In this document: one piece after another, positions 41,912 to 51,941 of the stretch
Layout: every line of letters starts with the position of its first letter
Position numbering within the stretch: the first letter of the stretch is position 1
NCBI GenBank assembly: GCA_015065065.1
Contig: SVQX01000008.1
Location: forward strand, 1-57,710
Length of the DNA: 57,710 nt
Direction of reading: 5' to 3'
From: Oscillospiraceae bacterium
Lineage (GTDB): Bacteria; Bacillota; Clostridia; Oscillospirales; CAG-272
Program-made: the position numbers and the translations under genes
The notes under the pieces: generated by a model
Told to the model about the DNA's origin: nothing
The model's database searches: none
The model's input: only the letters and a program-made list of their open reading frames with translations

Positions 41912-42775
41912 TTAAGCCCAGCGTCTTTTGTCCACAGACTGATTTGTCAGGAACACGAAAAAAACGGTATGGGAGATGAGCGTGCCGATAGCGGCGATAT
42001 CAAAGAGTCCTGTTGTAATGGTCTCAAAGGCCGTGAAGGGGGACACAAGCGTCAGCACGGTGGGGAAGAGGGATTTAAGCATATCCGATGCGAAAATAAA
42101 TATCAGAGCAAAGGGAACGATAATAATCAGTCCTACCGCGAGGGCAACGTAAAGATTGCGCACGGTAAAGTAGGTGATAAGTCCCGCGATAATGCCCAGC
42201 ACCGCAAATCCGATAAAGGAAGCGAGCGCCGACGAGGGAATAAAGGACGCTATGGTGTTAAGCGAGAACAGCGCAAAGGTTGCGGCTATTCCGATAACGG
42301 CGGCAATTACCTGACTTTCCGTCAGCGCGGAAAGATACTGACACAGCGCGATAAGTGCCGCACCGAGAAGCAAAAATCCGAGGATAGACGTATACGTGGT
42401 TACGTAATTTATCTCTCCGTAAAGACCGAGGATAAGCGGATAGAGAGCCAGCAACGCCACGGGAATAGCGTAGATTGTGAGCAGCGCGAGATATTTTCCA
42501 ATAACGATGCTCGACGTTTTAACGGGAAGCGTGAGCAGGAACATATCCGTCTTGTTGTGTCTGTCCTCTGCCATAGAACGCATGCAAAGCACGGGAACGA
42601 TAAGTATAAGGATTATCTCTGACGTATACAGCGTGTATGCCATGCTGGAGCTGAGTCCGTAAAGGTTGTTGGTGAACACCATAAATCCGGCGAAAAGCAA
42701 GAGGATGCCGATAAAGAGCATGCCCGTGATGCCGTGAAAATAGGCTTTAAGCTCGCGTTTGTAGATAGCCAACAT
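41912..42775 (-). CDS. ABC-2 type permease (GldF-like)
   Basis: A 287-residue integral membrane protein with six to seven membrane segments, starting MLAIYKRELKAYFHGITGMLF, the usual amphipathic entry of ABC-2 permeases. MRSMAEDRHNKTDMFLLTLPVKTSSIVIGKYLA is the conserved cytoplasmic loop of the GldF/NosY group. It directly follows the ATPase gene (one-base gap) and precedes the GldG-like gene, so ATPase and permease form the transporter core. Substrate unknown. Confidence 0.9.
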   Translation of the reverse strand: MLAIYKRELKAYFHGITGMLFIGILLLFAGFMVFTNNLYGLSSSMAYTLYTSEIILILIVPVLCMRSMAEDRHNKTDMFLLTLPVKTSSIVIGKYLALLTIYAIPVALLALYPLILGLYGEINYVTTYTSILGFLLLGAALIALCQYLSALTESQVIAAVIGIAATFALFSLNTIASFIPSSALASFIGFAVLGIIAGLITYFTVRNLYVALAVGLIIIVPFALIFIFASDMLKSLFPTVLTLVSPFTAFETITTGLFDIAAIGTLISHTVFFVFLTNQSVDKRRWA

Positions 42776-42776
42776 A

Positions 42777-43766
42777 TCAGCGCACCTCCTTCTTCTTCTT
42801 TTTCTTGCCGTCCGTTGCGGGATTGGTGTCGTCTGTCAGCGAAAGGAATATGCTCTCAAGCGACATTTCCTTCTGCTCCATGGAAATAACGGCATACTTC
42901 TTTTCCGCCATGGCGAAGAAAATAGCGTCGCGCAGATCCTCGGAGGAGGTGACGGTAACGGTAAGCTGTACAGCACCCGGCGTCTTATCGAGGCTGGATG
43001 AGTCGTACGCTACGTCGGATACGCCATCGATAGCCAGGAGTGCCTCACGCACGCCCTCCATATCACCCTTGACGGTGATGGAGATATCTCTTGTGGGTGT
43101 TACGTTGGCTTCAAGGCAGGAGATGTCGTCGTCGGCGACCACACGTCCGTTGGAGATAATGATAACGTGATCGCAAACTGCGCTTATCTCTGCAAGAATA
43201 TGGCTGGAAACGATAACGGTCTTTTTTTCGCCGAGGCGGCGGATAAGATCGCGTATTTCTATTATCTGCTTGGGGTCAAGACCGACGGTAGGCTCGTCCA
43301 GAATGACAATGTCAGGATTGCCGAGCATGGTCTGTGCAATACCCACTCTTTGCTTGTAGCCCTTGGAGAGATTTTTGATAAGGCGGTCGCGGACTCCGAC
43401 GATTCCCGTAAGGACCATTACCTCGCTTACCTGTCGGAGCAGACTATCCGAGTCAACACCCTTTGCCTCTGCCACGAAGGTGAGGTATTCGTAGGGAGTC
43501 ATATCGGGAAACAGGGGAGGTATCTCGGGCAGATAGCCGATCTGCCGCTTGACCTCTAAGGGGTTTTCAAGAATATCGTATCCGTTTACTGTTACTGTTC
43601 CCTCGGTTGGGGCAAGGCAACCCGTGATAATATTCATAGTGGTGGATTTGCCTGCGCCGTTAGGTCCGAGCAGACCGTAAATCCTTCCGTTTCGGATCTT
43701 GAAGCTTACGTTATCGACCGCCGTGCAGCCGCCGTACCGCTTCGTCAGATTTGTGACTTCAATCAA
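42777..43766 (-). CDS. ABC transporter ATPase of the Gld-like system
   Basis: A 329-residue ATPase. The start is placed at the TTG at 43766, eight bases after GGAGG; the open frame reaches 43859 but that part covers the promoter. Walker A GPNGAGKSTT (about 37), Q-loop YLPEIPPLFPDMTPYEYL, signature LSKGYKQRVGIAQTML, Walker B IVILDEPTVGLDPKQ and switch VSSHILAE define a DRA/GldA-type ABC-2 ATPase. The C-terminal 100 residues (DISITVKGDMEGVREALLAIDGV...) are the accessory domain of this group, ending in a lysine-rich tail. It is the first gene of the ATPase-permease-GldG-DUF4340-birA run. Confidence 0.92.
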   Translation of the reverse strand: MIEVTNLTKRYGGCTAVDNVSFKIRNGRIYGLLGPNGAGKSTTMNIITGCLAPTEGTVTVNGYDILENPLEVKRQIGYLPEIPPLFPDMTPYEYLTFVAEAKGVDSDSLLRQVSEVMVLTGIVGVRDRLIKNLSKGYKQRVGIAQTMLGNPDIVILDEPTVGLDPKQIIEIRDLIRRLGEKKTVIVSSHILAEISAVCDHVIIISNGRVVADDDISCLEANVTPTRDISITVKGDMEGVREALLAIDGVSDVAYDSSSLDKTPGAVQLTVTVTSSEDLRDAIFFAMAEKKYAVISMEQKEMSLESIFLSLTDDTNPATDGKKKKKKEVR

Positions 43767-43829
43767 GAGCTTGTCCTCCGTTTCAAACGTTTGGTCTGCA
43801 AAAGCACCGCCATGCAGACATACATTGTT

Positions 43830-43859
43830 ATTATATATCATAACCCCCCAAGGTGTCAA
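43830..43859 (-). promoter_or_regulatory. Promoter of the Gld-like ABC operon (minus strand)
   Basis: TTGACA (43859-43854), 18-base spacer, TATAAT (43835-43830) on the minus strand. Confidence 0.7.
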
Positions 43860-43948
43860 GAGTCTGATGCTAATTTGATGATTTTTTAATTATTTTTCGT
43901 GAAATTGACTAAAATATGTTTTATGGTTGGAAAATATTGATAACTGCA

Positions 43949-43977
43949 TTGACAGAATATAATGTTTGTGATATAAT
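43949..43977 (+). promoter_or_regulatory. Promoter of the glycogen operon
   Basis: Perfect TTGACA (43949-43954), 17-base spacer, perfect TATAAT (43972-43977). The glgB start follows 40 bases downstream. Confidence 0.8.
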
Positions 43978-44016
43978 ACAATAAACAGGGCAAAAACCCG
44001 AAAGGAATTGTGTCGT

Positions 44017-46062
44017 ATGATGATAAACGAAGCTAAAAACACTGCAAAAAAGTCAAAAAATGTAAAAAACGACGCAACTGCCGCGCCACTCACCGCCGCG
44101 GGCGAGCTGGACCGCTATCTGTTCCACGAGGGTAACGCCAGACACGCGCACGATTATATGGGTGCGCACCGTCAAAGGACGGAGAATGGCGAGGTGGTCG
44201 CGTTCAGGGTCTGGGCGCCTCACGCCCGCGAGGTGTACGTCACGGGCGACTTCTGCCATTGGGCTTACGGCGAGCGGATGGAGAGGATAACCGAGCCGGG
44301 AATTTTCGAGCTGAAGCTTGACGGGGCGCGGATAAATGACGGCAGTGCATATAAATACAGAATAATCACCCGCGACGGAGGGGAGCTGCTCAAGGCAGAC
44401 CCTTACGGCTTTATGATGGAAACGCCGCCCGCCACCGCCACTCTGCTTTACGACGTGGAGGGCTACGAGTGGGGGGACGGAGAGTGGCTTAAAAAGCGAA
44501 AAAAGCAAGCCTCAAAGCAAAAGAATCTGCCAATGAATATATACGAGCTTCATCTCGGCTCGTGGAAGAGACACTACGATAACTCAACCTACACTTACAG
44601 GCAGATGGCGGATGCGCTCGTACCGTATATCAAGGAGATGGGATATACTCACGTTGAGCTTATGCCCGTAATGGAGCATCCGTTTGACGGCTCGTGGGGA
44701 TATCAGATATGCGGATACTTTGCGCCCACCTCGCGCTTTGGAACGCCGAAGGACTTTATGTACTTCATGGATGTTATGCACCAAAACGGCATCGGAGTTA
44801 TCCTCGACTGGGTGCCCGCGCATTTCCCTAAGGACGCGCACGGACTTTACCGCTTTGACGGCGAGCCTGTGTACGAATACACCGAGCCGACCAAGCAGGA
44901 GAATCGCGGCTGGGGAACATGCTGTCTTGACGTGGGCAGATACGAGGTAAAGGCGTTTCTTATATCAAATGCCTACTATTGGATAGAAAAATACCACGCC
45001 GACGGCTTGCGTGTGGACGCGGTCGCGTCTATGCTCTACCTTGACTACGACAGAGGGCAGGGTGAGTGGAAGCCGAATAAATACGGCGACAGAGGAAATA
45101 TCGAGGCTATCGAGTTTTTCCGCGCCCTCAACGGAGCATTGGCAGAGGACCATCCCGACGTTATCACGGTGGCGGAGGAATCCACCTCTTGGGCGAATAT
45201 AACCCGATTTGACGAGGGCGGACTCGGCTTCACCTACAAGTGGAATATGGGTTGGATGAACGATACTCTGCGTTACGTCAAGGAGGATCCAATCTTCCGC
45301 AAGCACCATCACGGTATGCTGTCGCATATTCCAAGCTACGCCTTCGACGAAAATTTCATTCTGCCGATCTCGCACGACGAGGTGGTGCATTTGAAAAAGT
45401 CATTTATTGATAAAATGCCGGGCGACTATTGGCAGAAGTTTGCTGGGGCGAGAGTGTTCGCCGCGTTTATGATGACGCACCCGGGCCGCAAGCTGTGGTT
45501 CATGGGAGCGGAGATAGGTCAGTTCGGCGAGTGGAATTATAAGCGGGAGCTGGATTGGTTCCTGCTCGGCTTTGACAGCCACGCTAAGCTGCACGAATAT
45601 TTCAAGGCTATCAATAGGTTTTACCTTGACACCCCTGCCTTGTGGGACAACGAAACGAATGACAAGTCCTTCCGTTGGATAGACGCAAACAACGCCTCCC
45701 AAAGCGTGCTTATCTTCCGCCGTATCGCCAAGAACGGCGACGAGATAGTGGTGCTGCACAACTTTACGCCCGTGGCGTATGAGGATTATCTTGTGGCGGT
45801 GGCACACGACGGAGATTATACCGAGGTGTTCAATTCGGACGACGAGAGCTTCGGCGGTAGCGGCGTTACCAATAAGGGAGCTGTGCTGTCGGCAGTTCCC
45901 GTGTTGTACGGAGGGCATAATTTTGCCGTGCGGATGCGAGTTCCGCCGCTTGGCTGTGTGATCCTGTCTCCGATAAAGCGCCCCGTGGGGAAGGGCAATA
46001 AGACATCTGTGAAAAAAAAGGGTGACAAGCCCCAAGAATATGAGGAGGAAATCAGGATATGA
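44017..46062 (+). CDS. glgB: 1,4-alpha-glucan branching enzyme GlgB
   Basis: A 681-residue GH13 enzyme that cuts alpha-1,4-glucan chains and re-attaches them as alpha-1,6 branches. The ATG at 44017 fits the AAAGGA ten bases upstream; a TTG at 44008 is too close. A CBM48 module ([17 protein letters not shown], about 55-145) precedes the barrel. GH13 motifs: [20 protein letters not shown] (nucleophile Asp near 334), VAEEST (acid Glu near 387) and SHDE. The long extra N-terminal domain of group 1 enzymes is missing. The tail (about 660-681) is lysine/glutamate-rich. It starts glgBCDA, overlapping glgC by four bases. Confidence 0.96.
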   Translation: MMINEAKNTAKKSKNVKNDATAAPLTAAGELDRYLFHEGNARHAHDYMGAHRQRTENGEVVAFRVWAPHAREVYVTGDFCHWAYGERMERITEPGIFELKLDGARINDGSAYKYRIITRDGGELLKADPYGFMMETPPATATLLYDVEGYEWGDGEWLKKRKKQASKQKNLPMNIYELHLGSWKRHYDNSTYTYRQMADALVPYIKEMGYTHVELMPVMEHPFDGSWGYQICGYFAPTSRFGTPKDFMYFMDVMHQNGIGVILDWVPAHFPKDAHGLYRFDGEPVYEYTEPTKQENRGWGTCCLDVGRYEVKAFLISNAYYWIEKYHADGLRVDAVASMLYLDYDRGQGEWKPNKYGDRGNIEAIEFFRALNGALAEDHPDVITVAEESTSWANITRFDEGGLGFTYKWNMGWMNDTLRYVKEDPIFRKHHHGMLSHIPSYAFDENFILPISHDEVVHLKKSFIDKMPGDYWQKFAGARVFAAFMMTHPGRKLWFMGAEIGQFGEWNYKRELDWFLLGFDSHAKLHEYFKAINRFYLDTPALWDNETNDKSFRWIDANNASQSVLIFRRIAKNGDEIVVLHNFTPVAYEDYLVAVAHDGDYTEVFNSDDESFGGSGVTNKGAVLSAVPVLYGGHNFAVRMRVPPLGCVILSPIKRPVGKGNKTSVKKKGDKPQEYEEEIRI

Positions 46063-47243
46063 TTTTCAGAAAAAAAGAATGCGTTGCCATGCTTCTTGCA
46101 GGCGGACAAGGCTCGCGTCTTTACGCGCTTACCACAAAGACCGCAAAGCCAGCGGTATCCTTCGGCGGAAAATACCGAATCATTGACTTCACTCTCTCAA
46201 ACTGCGTTAACTCCGGCTTTGATACCGTGGGTGTTCTCACCCAGTATCAGCCGCTGGTGCTTAACGAGTACATAGGCAACGGTCTGCCTTGGGACCTTGA
46301 CCGCGCGTTTGGCGGCGTCAAGATCCTGCCTCCCTATCAGGGACACGACGGTGCGGACTGGTATAAGGGAACGGCTAACGCCATATATCAGAACCTCGCG
46401 TTTATCAACAGATACGACGCGGATTACGTGCTTATCCTGTCGGGCGACCATATCTATAAGATGGATTACAGTAAGATGCTGGACTTCCATAAGTCCACGG
46501 GCGCGGATTGTACCATAGCCGTTATCGACGTGCCGATCGAGGAGGCAAGCCGCTTCGGTATCATGAGTACAAACGAGGACAATTCCATTTACAAGTTCAG
46601 TGAAAAGCCGAAGAACCCCGACAGCACCAAGGCGTCGATGGGTATTTACATATTCAACCGCAAGAAGCTGGCAGATTATCTTATCGCGGATGAAAACGAT
46701 CCGAATTCCTCCAACGACTTCGGAAAGAATATCATTCCCTCCATGCTTGCAAACGGCGAGAGAATGTATGCTTATCCCTTCGAGGGCTATTGGAAGGACG
46801 TCGGAACTATCTCCTCCTTGTGGGAGGCGAATATGGACCTTCTCGGCGCAGCTCCCGCTCTCAATCTGAACGACGAAAGCTGGAGAATTTTTGCCCGCCA
46901 CAGCGCATCCGCTCCGCAGTACGTTGGAGATAGCGCGGTGATCGAAAACAGCAATATCACCGAGGGATGTGAGATATACGGAACGGTAAAGAACAGCGTT
47001 CTCGGCACGGGTGTTAAGGTTATGCCCGGTGCGCTCGTTGAGGATTCGGTGATCTTCGGTGATTGCGTTATCGGTGAGGGCGCGACGGTGAAGTATTCCA
47101 TTATCGACACGGGCGTTACCGTTGGTGCGGGCGCTTCTGTCGGCGGTGAGCGCGGCGACGGCGCGGGAATTGCCGTTGTGGGCGCGGATATTGAGATAGC
47201 GGCAGGCGCAACCGTTGAGGCGGGCGCTATGCTTTCGGAATAA
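46059..47243 (+). CDS. glgC: Glucose-1-phosphate adenylyltransferase GlgC
   Basis: A 394-residue nucleotidyltransferase that makes ADP-glucose from glucose-1-phosphate and ATP, the committed step of glycogen synthesis. The N-terminal half has the signature [32 protein letters not shown], the substrate loop [10 protein letters not shown] and FGIMSTNED. The C-terminal third is a left-handed beta-helix of hexapeptide repeats ([24 protein letters not shown]...). It is translationally coupled to glgB (ATGA overlap). In Firmicutes GlgC works with GlgD as a heterotetramer; glgD follows after 13 bases. Confidence 0.96.
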   Translation: MIFRKKECVAMLLAGGQGSRLYALTTKTAKPAVSFGGKYRIIDFTLSNCVNSGFDTVGVLTQYQPLVLNEYIGNGLPWDLDRAFGGVKILPPYQGHDGADWYKGTANAIYQNLAFINRYDADYVLILSGDHIYKMDYSKMLDFHKSTGADCTIAVIDVPIEEASRFGIMSTNEDNSIYKFSEKPKNPDSTKASMGIYIFNRKKLADYLIADENDPNSSNDFGKNIIPSMLANGERMYAYPFEGYWKDVGTISSLWEANMDLLGAAPALNLNDESWRIFARHSASAPQYVGDSAVIENSNITEGCEIYGTVKNSVLGTGVKVMPGALVEDSVIFGDCVIGEGATVKYSIIDTGVTVGAGASVGGERGDGAGIAVVGADIEIAAGATVEAGAMLSE

Positions 47244-47256
47244 GGGGGCGATAATT

Positions 47257-48390
47257 ATGACAGCAGCAGGATTGATTTTTTCCAATATACACGATCGCAG
47301 CATACCCGAGCTTACCCGTCTGCGTACAATGGCAAGCGTACCCTACGGCGGCAGATACCGTCTTATCGACTTTGCGCTTTCCAATATGGTAAATTCAGGA
47401 ATTACAAAGATAGGCGTTATCACGCACTACAATTATCAGTCGCTTCTCGACCATATCGGTACGGGTAAGGACTGGGATCTTGCACGCCGCTCGGGCGGTA
47501 TCAAGATACTTCCTCCTTACATAACCGCGTATGAGAACGGTGCGTCGAATAAGGTCTACACCTCAAGACTTGAGGCTATGATGGGTGCGGCTCATTTCAT
47601 CAACCGTTGCACCGAGGACTATATCGTTCTGTCGGATTGCGACGTCATCTGCAATATTGACCTTGCCGACGTTATCGAGGCTCATGCGCAAAGCGGAGCT
47701 GACGTTACCTTCGTTACAAAGAGGGTGGATGCGGAAAAGACTATACTCGGCGAGCAGACGGCACTTATTACCGCCGACAAAAACGGCAGAGTGATAGACT
47801 TTACCGAGGGTAAGCCCTCCAAGGGTATCGTGAATATCTGTACCAATATTATGGTAATGAAGCGCGCGTATCTCAGCGCGACCATTGCGGATGCAGCGGC
47901 TCACGGATACACCAGCTTTTTCAAGGACATCATTTCCCGTTCACTTACCCGCGCAAATTACCGCACGTATGAGTACGACGGCTGGTACGCTTGTATCGGC
48001 TCGCTTGCAAGCTATTTTGATTGCTCAATGCAGCTGCTTGCTCATCCTGCCCGCACGGCACTGTTCGGTCAGAAAAACCGCCCCGTGCTTACCAAGGTGC
48101 GCAACTCCGCACCCACAAAGTATTGCGACGGCTCGGTCATTAAGAACTCTCTCGTGGCTGACGGATGCGTGATTGAAGGAACCGTGGAAAACTCCATCAT
48201 TTTCCGCGGAGTTAAGGTAGGAAAGGGAACGGTAGTTAAAAACTCCATTCTGCTTCAGGATACCTACGTCGGCTCGGACGCAAGCCTTAACTGTGTTATC
48301 ACAGATAAAAATGTGGTTATCCGCGACGGCAGAAATCTTTCGGGACACGAGAGCATGCCCTTCTTTATCGGCAAGGGCGGCTCGGTCTGA
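47257..48390 (+). CDS. glgD: Glucose-1-phosphate adenylyltransferase regulatory subunit GlgD
   Basis: A 377-residue paralogue of GlgC. The ATG at 47257 follows AGGGGG; the upstream part of the frame overlaps glgC. The catalytic G-G-x-G-x-R-L loop is replaced by IFSNIHDRSIPELTRLRTMASVPYGG, as in GlgD proteins, which have little activity but raise that of GlgC. The middle retains LSDCDVICNIDL, and the C terminus is a beta-helix (KNSLVADGCVIEGTVENSIIFRGVKVG). Presence of both subunits is typical of Firmicute glycogen operons. Confidence 0.94.
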   Translation: MTAAGLIFSNIHDRSIPELTRLRTMASVPYGGRYRLIDFALSNMVNSGITKIGVITHYNYQSLLDHIGTGKDWDLARRSGGIKILPPYITAYENGASNKVYTSRLEAMMGAAHFINRCTEDYIVLSDCDVICNIDLADVIEAHAQSGADVTFVTKRVDAEKTILGEQTALITADKNGRVIDFTEGKPSKGIVNICTNIMVMKRAYLSATIADAAAHGYTSFFKDIISRSLTRANYRTYEYDGWYACIGSLASYFDCSMQLLAHPARTALFGQKNRPVLTKVRNSAPTKYCDGSVIKNSLVADGCVIEGTVENSIIFRGVKVGKGTVVKNSILLQDTYVGSDASLNCVITDKNVVIRDGRNLSGHESMPFFIGKGGSV

Positions 48391-48411
48391 TGATCTGAGG
48401 AGGACGTTCCA

Positions 48412-49860
48412 ATGACCTGTAAGAAAATATTGTTCGTCGGTGCAGAGGTAATGCCATTTGCCGCAACGGGCGGACTTGGGGATGTTATGGGCTCGTTGCC
48501 TGCGGCACTGAAGGCAAAGTACGGTGAAAATACCGACGTGCGCGTTATTATGCCACTATACGACACGGTGAAGCCGGAAGTGCGCGCCGAGATGAAGCGA
48601 GAGGCGGAATTTAACGTAAAGCTTTCTTGGCGAAATCTGTATTGCGGACTTTACAGCCTTGAGCGTGACGGAGTGATATTCTACTTCGTGGATAACGAAT
48701 ATTACTTCAAGCGCGGTGCGCTGTACGGACATTTTGACGACGGAGAGCGTTATGCGTATTTCTGCAAGGCGGTAATGACGGCAATGTCCACTCTCCGCTT
48801 TTACCCCGACGTGCTTCATGCCAACGACTGGCAGGCGGCACTGTCGGTGATATATCTGCACACGCAGTACAAATACCGTCCCGAGTATGCGAATATCAAG
48901 ACGGTATTCACCATACATAATATCGAGTATCAGGGCAAATACGATTTCGGCATTTTGCAGGACGTGTTTGACGTGTCGCCTCAGTATTATACCACTATGG
49001 AGTATGGCGGAGCGATAAATCTCGTCAAGGCGGCGATAAGCTGTGCCGACAGAGTTTCTACCGTAAGCCCTACCTACGCAAAGGAGATAATGACCCCAGA
49101 GTACGCTCACGGGCTTCATTACATTCTGCGTGCGGAGGCGGGCAAGGTCTGCGGAATACTCAACGGCATCGACACGGGCTATTATAATCCCGAGACGGAC
49201 GGCGATATTCCCGTGAACTACCACGCGGACAGCATCGAGCGCAAGAAGGAAAATAAGCTTGCTCTGCAAAGAGAAAACGGTATGCCCGAGGATGCTGATG
49301 CGCCTATGCTGGCGGTAATTTCCCGACTTGCTTCCCATAAGGGCATCGACATCATCAGTGAAATGCTTGACAGCCTGCTCTGCCGCTATCCGAGAGCGCA
49401 GTTCGTGGTGCTTGGCACGGGCGAGCGTCAGTACGAGGATTATTTCCGTGGGCTTGAAGCGCGATTCGGCGGCAGAGTGCGTGCGTTTATCACCTATAAC
49501 CGTGCCCTGTCCAAGAAGATATACGCTGCGGCGGATATTTTCCTCATGCCTTCCCAAAGCGAGCCCTGCGGACTGTCGCAAATGATAGCCGCACGCTACG
49601 GAGCTATTCCCGTAGTGCGCGAAACGGGCGGACTTTACGACTCCATTCAGCCATATTACGAGGATGAAAACGGTATGCACGGCAACGGATTTACCTTTTC
49701 CAATTACCTTGCGGGCGAGCTTGAGGAGAGAGCCTCTGCCGCCTTGGAGCTGTATAACGATGGGGAAAAATTCACCTGTCTCGTGCGCCGCGCCATGACC
49801 ACAGACTTCTCGTGGGATGCGTCTGCGGAAAAATATATGGAGATGTATAACGGTCTGTGA
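48412..49860 (+). CDS. glgA: Glycogen synthase GlgA
   Basis: A 482-residue GT5 enzyme that adds glucose from ADP-glucose to the growing glucan. The N-terminal loop reads MPFAATGGLGDVMGSLP: the lysine of the usual K-T-G-G-L motif is alanine. The rest is regular: HANDWQAAL, FTIHNIEYQGKYDF, VSPTYAKEI, LNGIDTGYYNPETD, AVISRLASHKGIDII and the donor-site PSQSEPCGLSQMIAARYG. Length and layout match bacterial GlgA. It is the last gene of the operon and is followed by a terminator hairpin at 49904-49936. Confidence 0.95.
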   Translation: MTCKKILFVGAEVMPFAATGGLGDVMGSLPAALKAKYGENTDVRVIMPLYDTVKPEVRAEMKREAEFNVKLSWRNLYCGLYSLERDGVIFYFVDNEYYFKRGALYGHFDDGERYAYFCKAVMTAMSTLRFYPDVLHANDWQAALSVIYLHTQYKYRPEYANIKTVFTIHNIEYQGKYDFGILQDVFDVSPQYYTTMEYGGAINLVKAAISCADRVSTVSPTYAKEIMTPEYAHGLHYILRAEAGKVCGILNGIDTGYYNPETDGDIPVNYHADSIERKKENKLALQRENGMPEDADAPMLAVISRLASHKGIDIISEMLDSLLCRYPRAQFVVLGTGERQYEDYFRGLEARFGGRVRAFITYNRALSKKIYAAADIFLMPSQSEPCGLSQMIAARYGAIPVVRETGGLYDSIQPYYEDENGMHGNGFTFSNYLAGELEERASAALELYNDGEKFTCLVRRAMTTDFSWDASAEKYMEMYNGL

Positions 49861-49903
49861 CGTCCAAAAAGCCATGGACCGCAACTGAAAAAGGATGATG
49901 AAA

Positions 49904-49936
49904 CGGGCTGCTCCAACACGGTGCAGCCCGTAAATT
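49904..49936 (+). terminator. Terminator of the glg operon
   Basis: CGGGCTGC (49904-49911) pairs with GCAGCCCG (49923-49930), followed by TAAATTT. The T run is weak. Confidence 0.65.
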
Positions 49937-49959
49937 TGCCAAAAAATCTAAAAAAGTTA

Positions 49960-49988
49960 TTGAAGAATTAACAAAAATCTGTTATAAT
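49960..49988 (+). promoter_or_regulatory. Promoter of the glycosyltransferase gene
   Basis: TTGAAG (49960-49965), 17-base spacer, perfect TATAAT (49983-49988). Confidence 0.7.
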
Positions 49989-50086
49989 AGGATCAATGGG
50001 TAGATAATTATCGGATACAATAGGTGCGGAATAACACAGCGGAAACGGATATTTGTATAAAACACAAGCAAAATAAGGAGTTTCTT

Positions 50087-51301
50087 ATGAAGGTTCTGAT
50101 TACGACCGATCTGTATACCACCGAGACTAACGGTGTGGTTACTTCAATAAAAAATCTTAAGGAAGCCTTGACGGCGAGAGGACATGAGGTGAGAGTTCTT
50201 ACCGTGTCCGAGAACAGGGAGAGCTACAGCAAGGGCGACGAGGAATACTATATAAAATCTCTGTCACTTGAATGGGTGTATCCCAATGTGCGTATGCCGT
50301 ATTCCTACCACAACGACATCATCCGCGAGATCGTGGAGTGGAAGCCGGATATCATTCATTCGCAGTGCGAGATATTCAGTATGCGCTTCGCAAAGATCAT
50401 ATCGCGCAAGACCAAAGCGCCGATAGTCCATACGTATCATACCATGTACGAGGACTACGTGGGATACGTTATACCCTTTGAACGGCTTGGCAAGTGGGTG
50501 GTGAAATTCCTCAGCAATAAGCTGCTCAGTAAGGTGTCCATCGTAGTTGCCCCCACGCGCAAGGTGGAAAACGTGCTTAAGGACTACGGACTCAAGCAGC
50601 AAATGCGTGTCGTTCCCACGGGAATTTCTCTTGACAAGCATAAAGAGCCTATGGACGATTCCGAAAGGCTGGAGCGCCGCCGCGCGCTTGGAATCGCGGA
50701 CGACGAGTTCGTGCTTATCAGCCTTGGCAGGCTTGGCAACGAAAAGAACACCGAGGAGCTTATAAAATTCTTTGCCAACATTCAGAAAAAGCATGAAAAA
50801 ACGCGACTTCTTATCGTTGGCGACGGACCTAACAGGGAAAATCTCGAAAATCTCGCCGAGGAGCTGAAGCTTGGCGACAAAGTTATTTTCACGGGAATGG
50901 TCGCGCCCTCCGAGGTGCAAAAATATTATAAGCTGGGTGATCTGTACGTCAGTGCATCCACCAGCGAAACACAGGGTCTTACATACGCGGAGGCAGCGGC
51001 AAACAGATTACCGTTGCTTTGCCGTGAGGATCCCGTGCTAAAGGACATCATAGTTAGCGGACATAACGGATATGAATATACCAATGAAGACGAATTTGAG
51101 AGATCGCTCGCGTTTATAATGAGCAACCCCGAGTGGCGGCGCGAGGCAGGTGTGGAGAGTGAGATCATCGCGGATAGCTTTGACAAAAGCACCTTTGGAG
51201 AGTCAATAGAGGAGCTATACAAATCCCTCGTGGAATTAGGAGAAGGTGCTTATGATGAAACAAACTCCGCCAAGGAAGGCGAGCTTCAAAGGAAAAATTA
51301 A
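50087..51301 (+). CDS. GT4 glycosyltransferase, glycolipid-synthase type
   Basis: A 404-residue GT-B glycosyltransferase. The ATG at 50087 follows TAAGGAG. The N-terminal domain (MKVLITTDLYTTETNGVVTSIKNL, HSQCEIFSMRFAK, HTYHTMYEDYVGYV) resembles the 1,2-diacylglycerol 3-glucosyltransferase/alpha-monoglucosyldiacylglycerol synthase group. The C-terminal domain carries VPTGISLDK, LGRLGNEKNTEELI, VGDGPNRENLENLAEEL and the GT4 E-x7-E pattern SETQGLTYAEAAANR. Predicted to transfer a hexose to a lipid or other acceptor at the inner face of the membrane. It overlaps the next gene by 50 bases. Confidence 0.88.
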   Translation: MKVLITTDLYTTETNGVVTSIKNLKEALTARGHEVRVLTVSENRESYSKGDEEYYIKSLSLEWVYPNVRMPYSYHNDIIREIVEWKPDIIHSQCEIFSMRFAKIISRKTKAPIVHTYHTMYEDYVGYVIPFERLGKWVVKFLSNKLLSKVSIVVAPTRKVENVLKDYGLKQQMRVVPTGISLDKHKEPMDDSERLERRRALGIADDEFVLISLGRLGNEKNTEELIKFFANIQKKHEKTRLLIVGDGPNRENLENLAEELKLGDKVIFTGMVAPSEVQKYYKLGDLYVSASTSETQGLTYAEAAANRLPLLCREDPVLKDIIVSGHNGYEYTNEDEFERSLAFIMSNPEWRREAGVESEIIADSFDKSTFGESIEELYKSLVELGEGAYDETNSAKEGELQRKN

Positions 51302-51920
51302 ATACGTCGGCGTTTTCTGGCTCTTTATGATAGGCAGTGTTATCGGCTTTGTGCTTGAGGGAATATGGCACGCGATACGCTGGGGCGGATGGGAAAGTCA
51401 TGCGGCGGTCGTGTGGGGACCCTTCTGCATAATCTACGGCATCGCCGCCGTGGTGCTGTATCTCGCATCCTTTTACCTGAAGGATAAGAGGATCATTTCG
51501 CAGTTCCTTATATGCGGCGCGGTCGGCTCGGCTATCGAATGGGCGTCGGCGGTGTTTCAGGAAAGGGCGTTCGGCTCGTATTCGTGGGACTACTCAGACC
51601 AGACCTTTCAGCTTGACGGCAAGGTCAGCCTGTTTATGACCTGCCTGTGGGGAGCCTTGGGAGTTCTGTTTATAAAGCTGTTGTTCCCATTCCTTGAAAA
51701 GAATCTCCCTCGCATGATCGGCGGCGGGTGGAATGTTGCCTGTGTGTGCCTATCGGTGTTCATGGCACTAAATCTTTTGCTCACCGCCTTTGCTGTGCTT
51801 AGGTGGGGAGAGCGGGCAGAATCAATCCCTGCATCAAGTAATTTTGAAGCATATCTTGACGAGAGATATAATGACGGCAAAATGTCGGAGATATTCCCGA
51901 ATATGAATTTTAGAGAATGA
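51252..51920 (+). CDS. CmpB-family putative ABC transporter permease (PF06541)
   Basis: A 222-residue membrane protein with about six membrane segments. It starts at an ATG following AGGAGAAGG inside the end of the glycosyltransferase gene, so expression is coupled to it. WLFMIGSVIGFVLEGIWHAI, VWGPFCIIYGIAAV, and the GSAIEWASAVFQERAFGSYSWDYSD and FQLDGKVSLFMTCLWGALGVL segments are the conserved core of the ABC_trans_CmpB family. Despite that name no ATPase partner is known for most members. The soluble C-terminal 35 residues are charged. Function unknown; the coupling suggests an envelope role. Confidence 0.85.
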   Translation: MMKQTPPRKASFKGKIKYVGVFWLFMIGSVIGFVLEGIWHAIRWGGWESHAAVVWGPFCIIYGIAAVVLYLASFYLKDKRIISQFLICGAVGSAIEWASAVFQERAFGSYSWDYSDQTFQLDGKVSLFMTCLWGALGVLFIKLLFPFLEKNLPRMIGGGWNVACVCLSVFMALNLLLTAFAVLRWGERAESIPASSNFEAYLDERYNDGKMSEIFPNMNFRE

Positions 51921-51941
51921 CAAATTGCAACGAGGTCTTTA

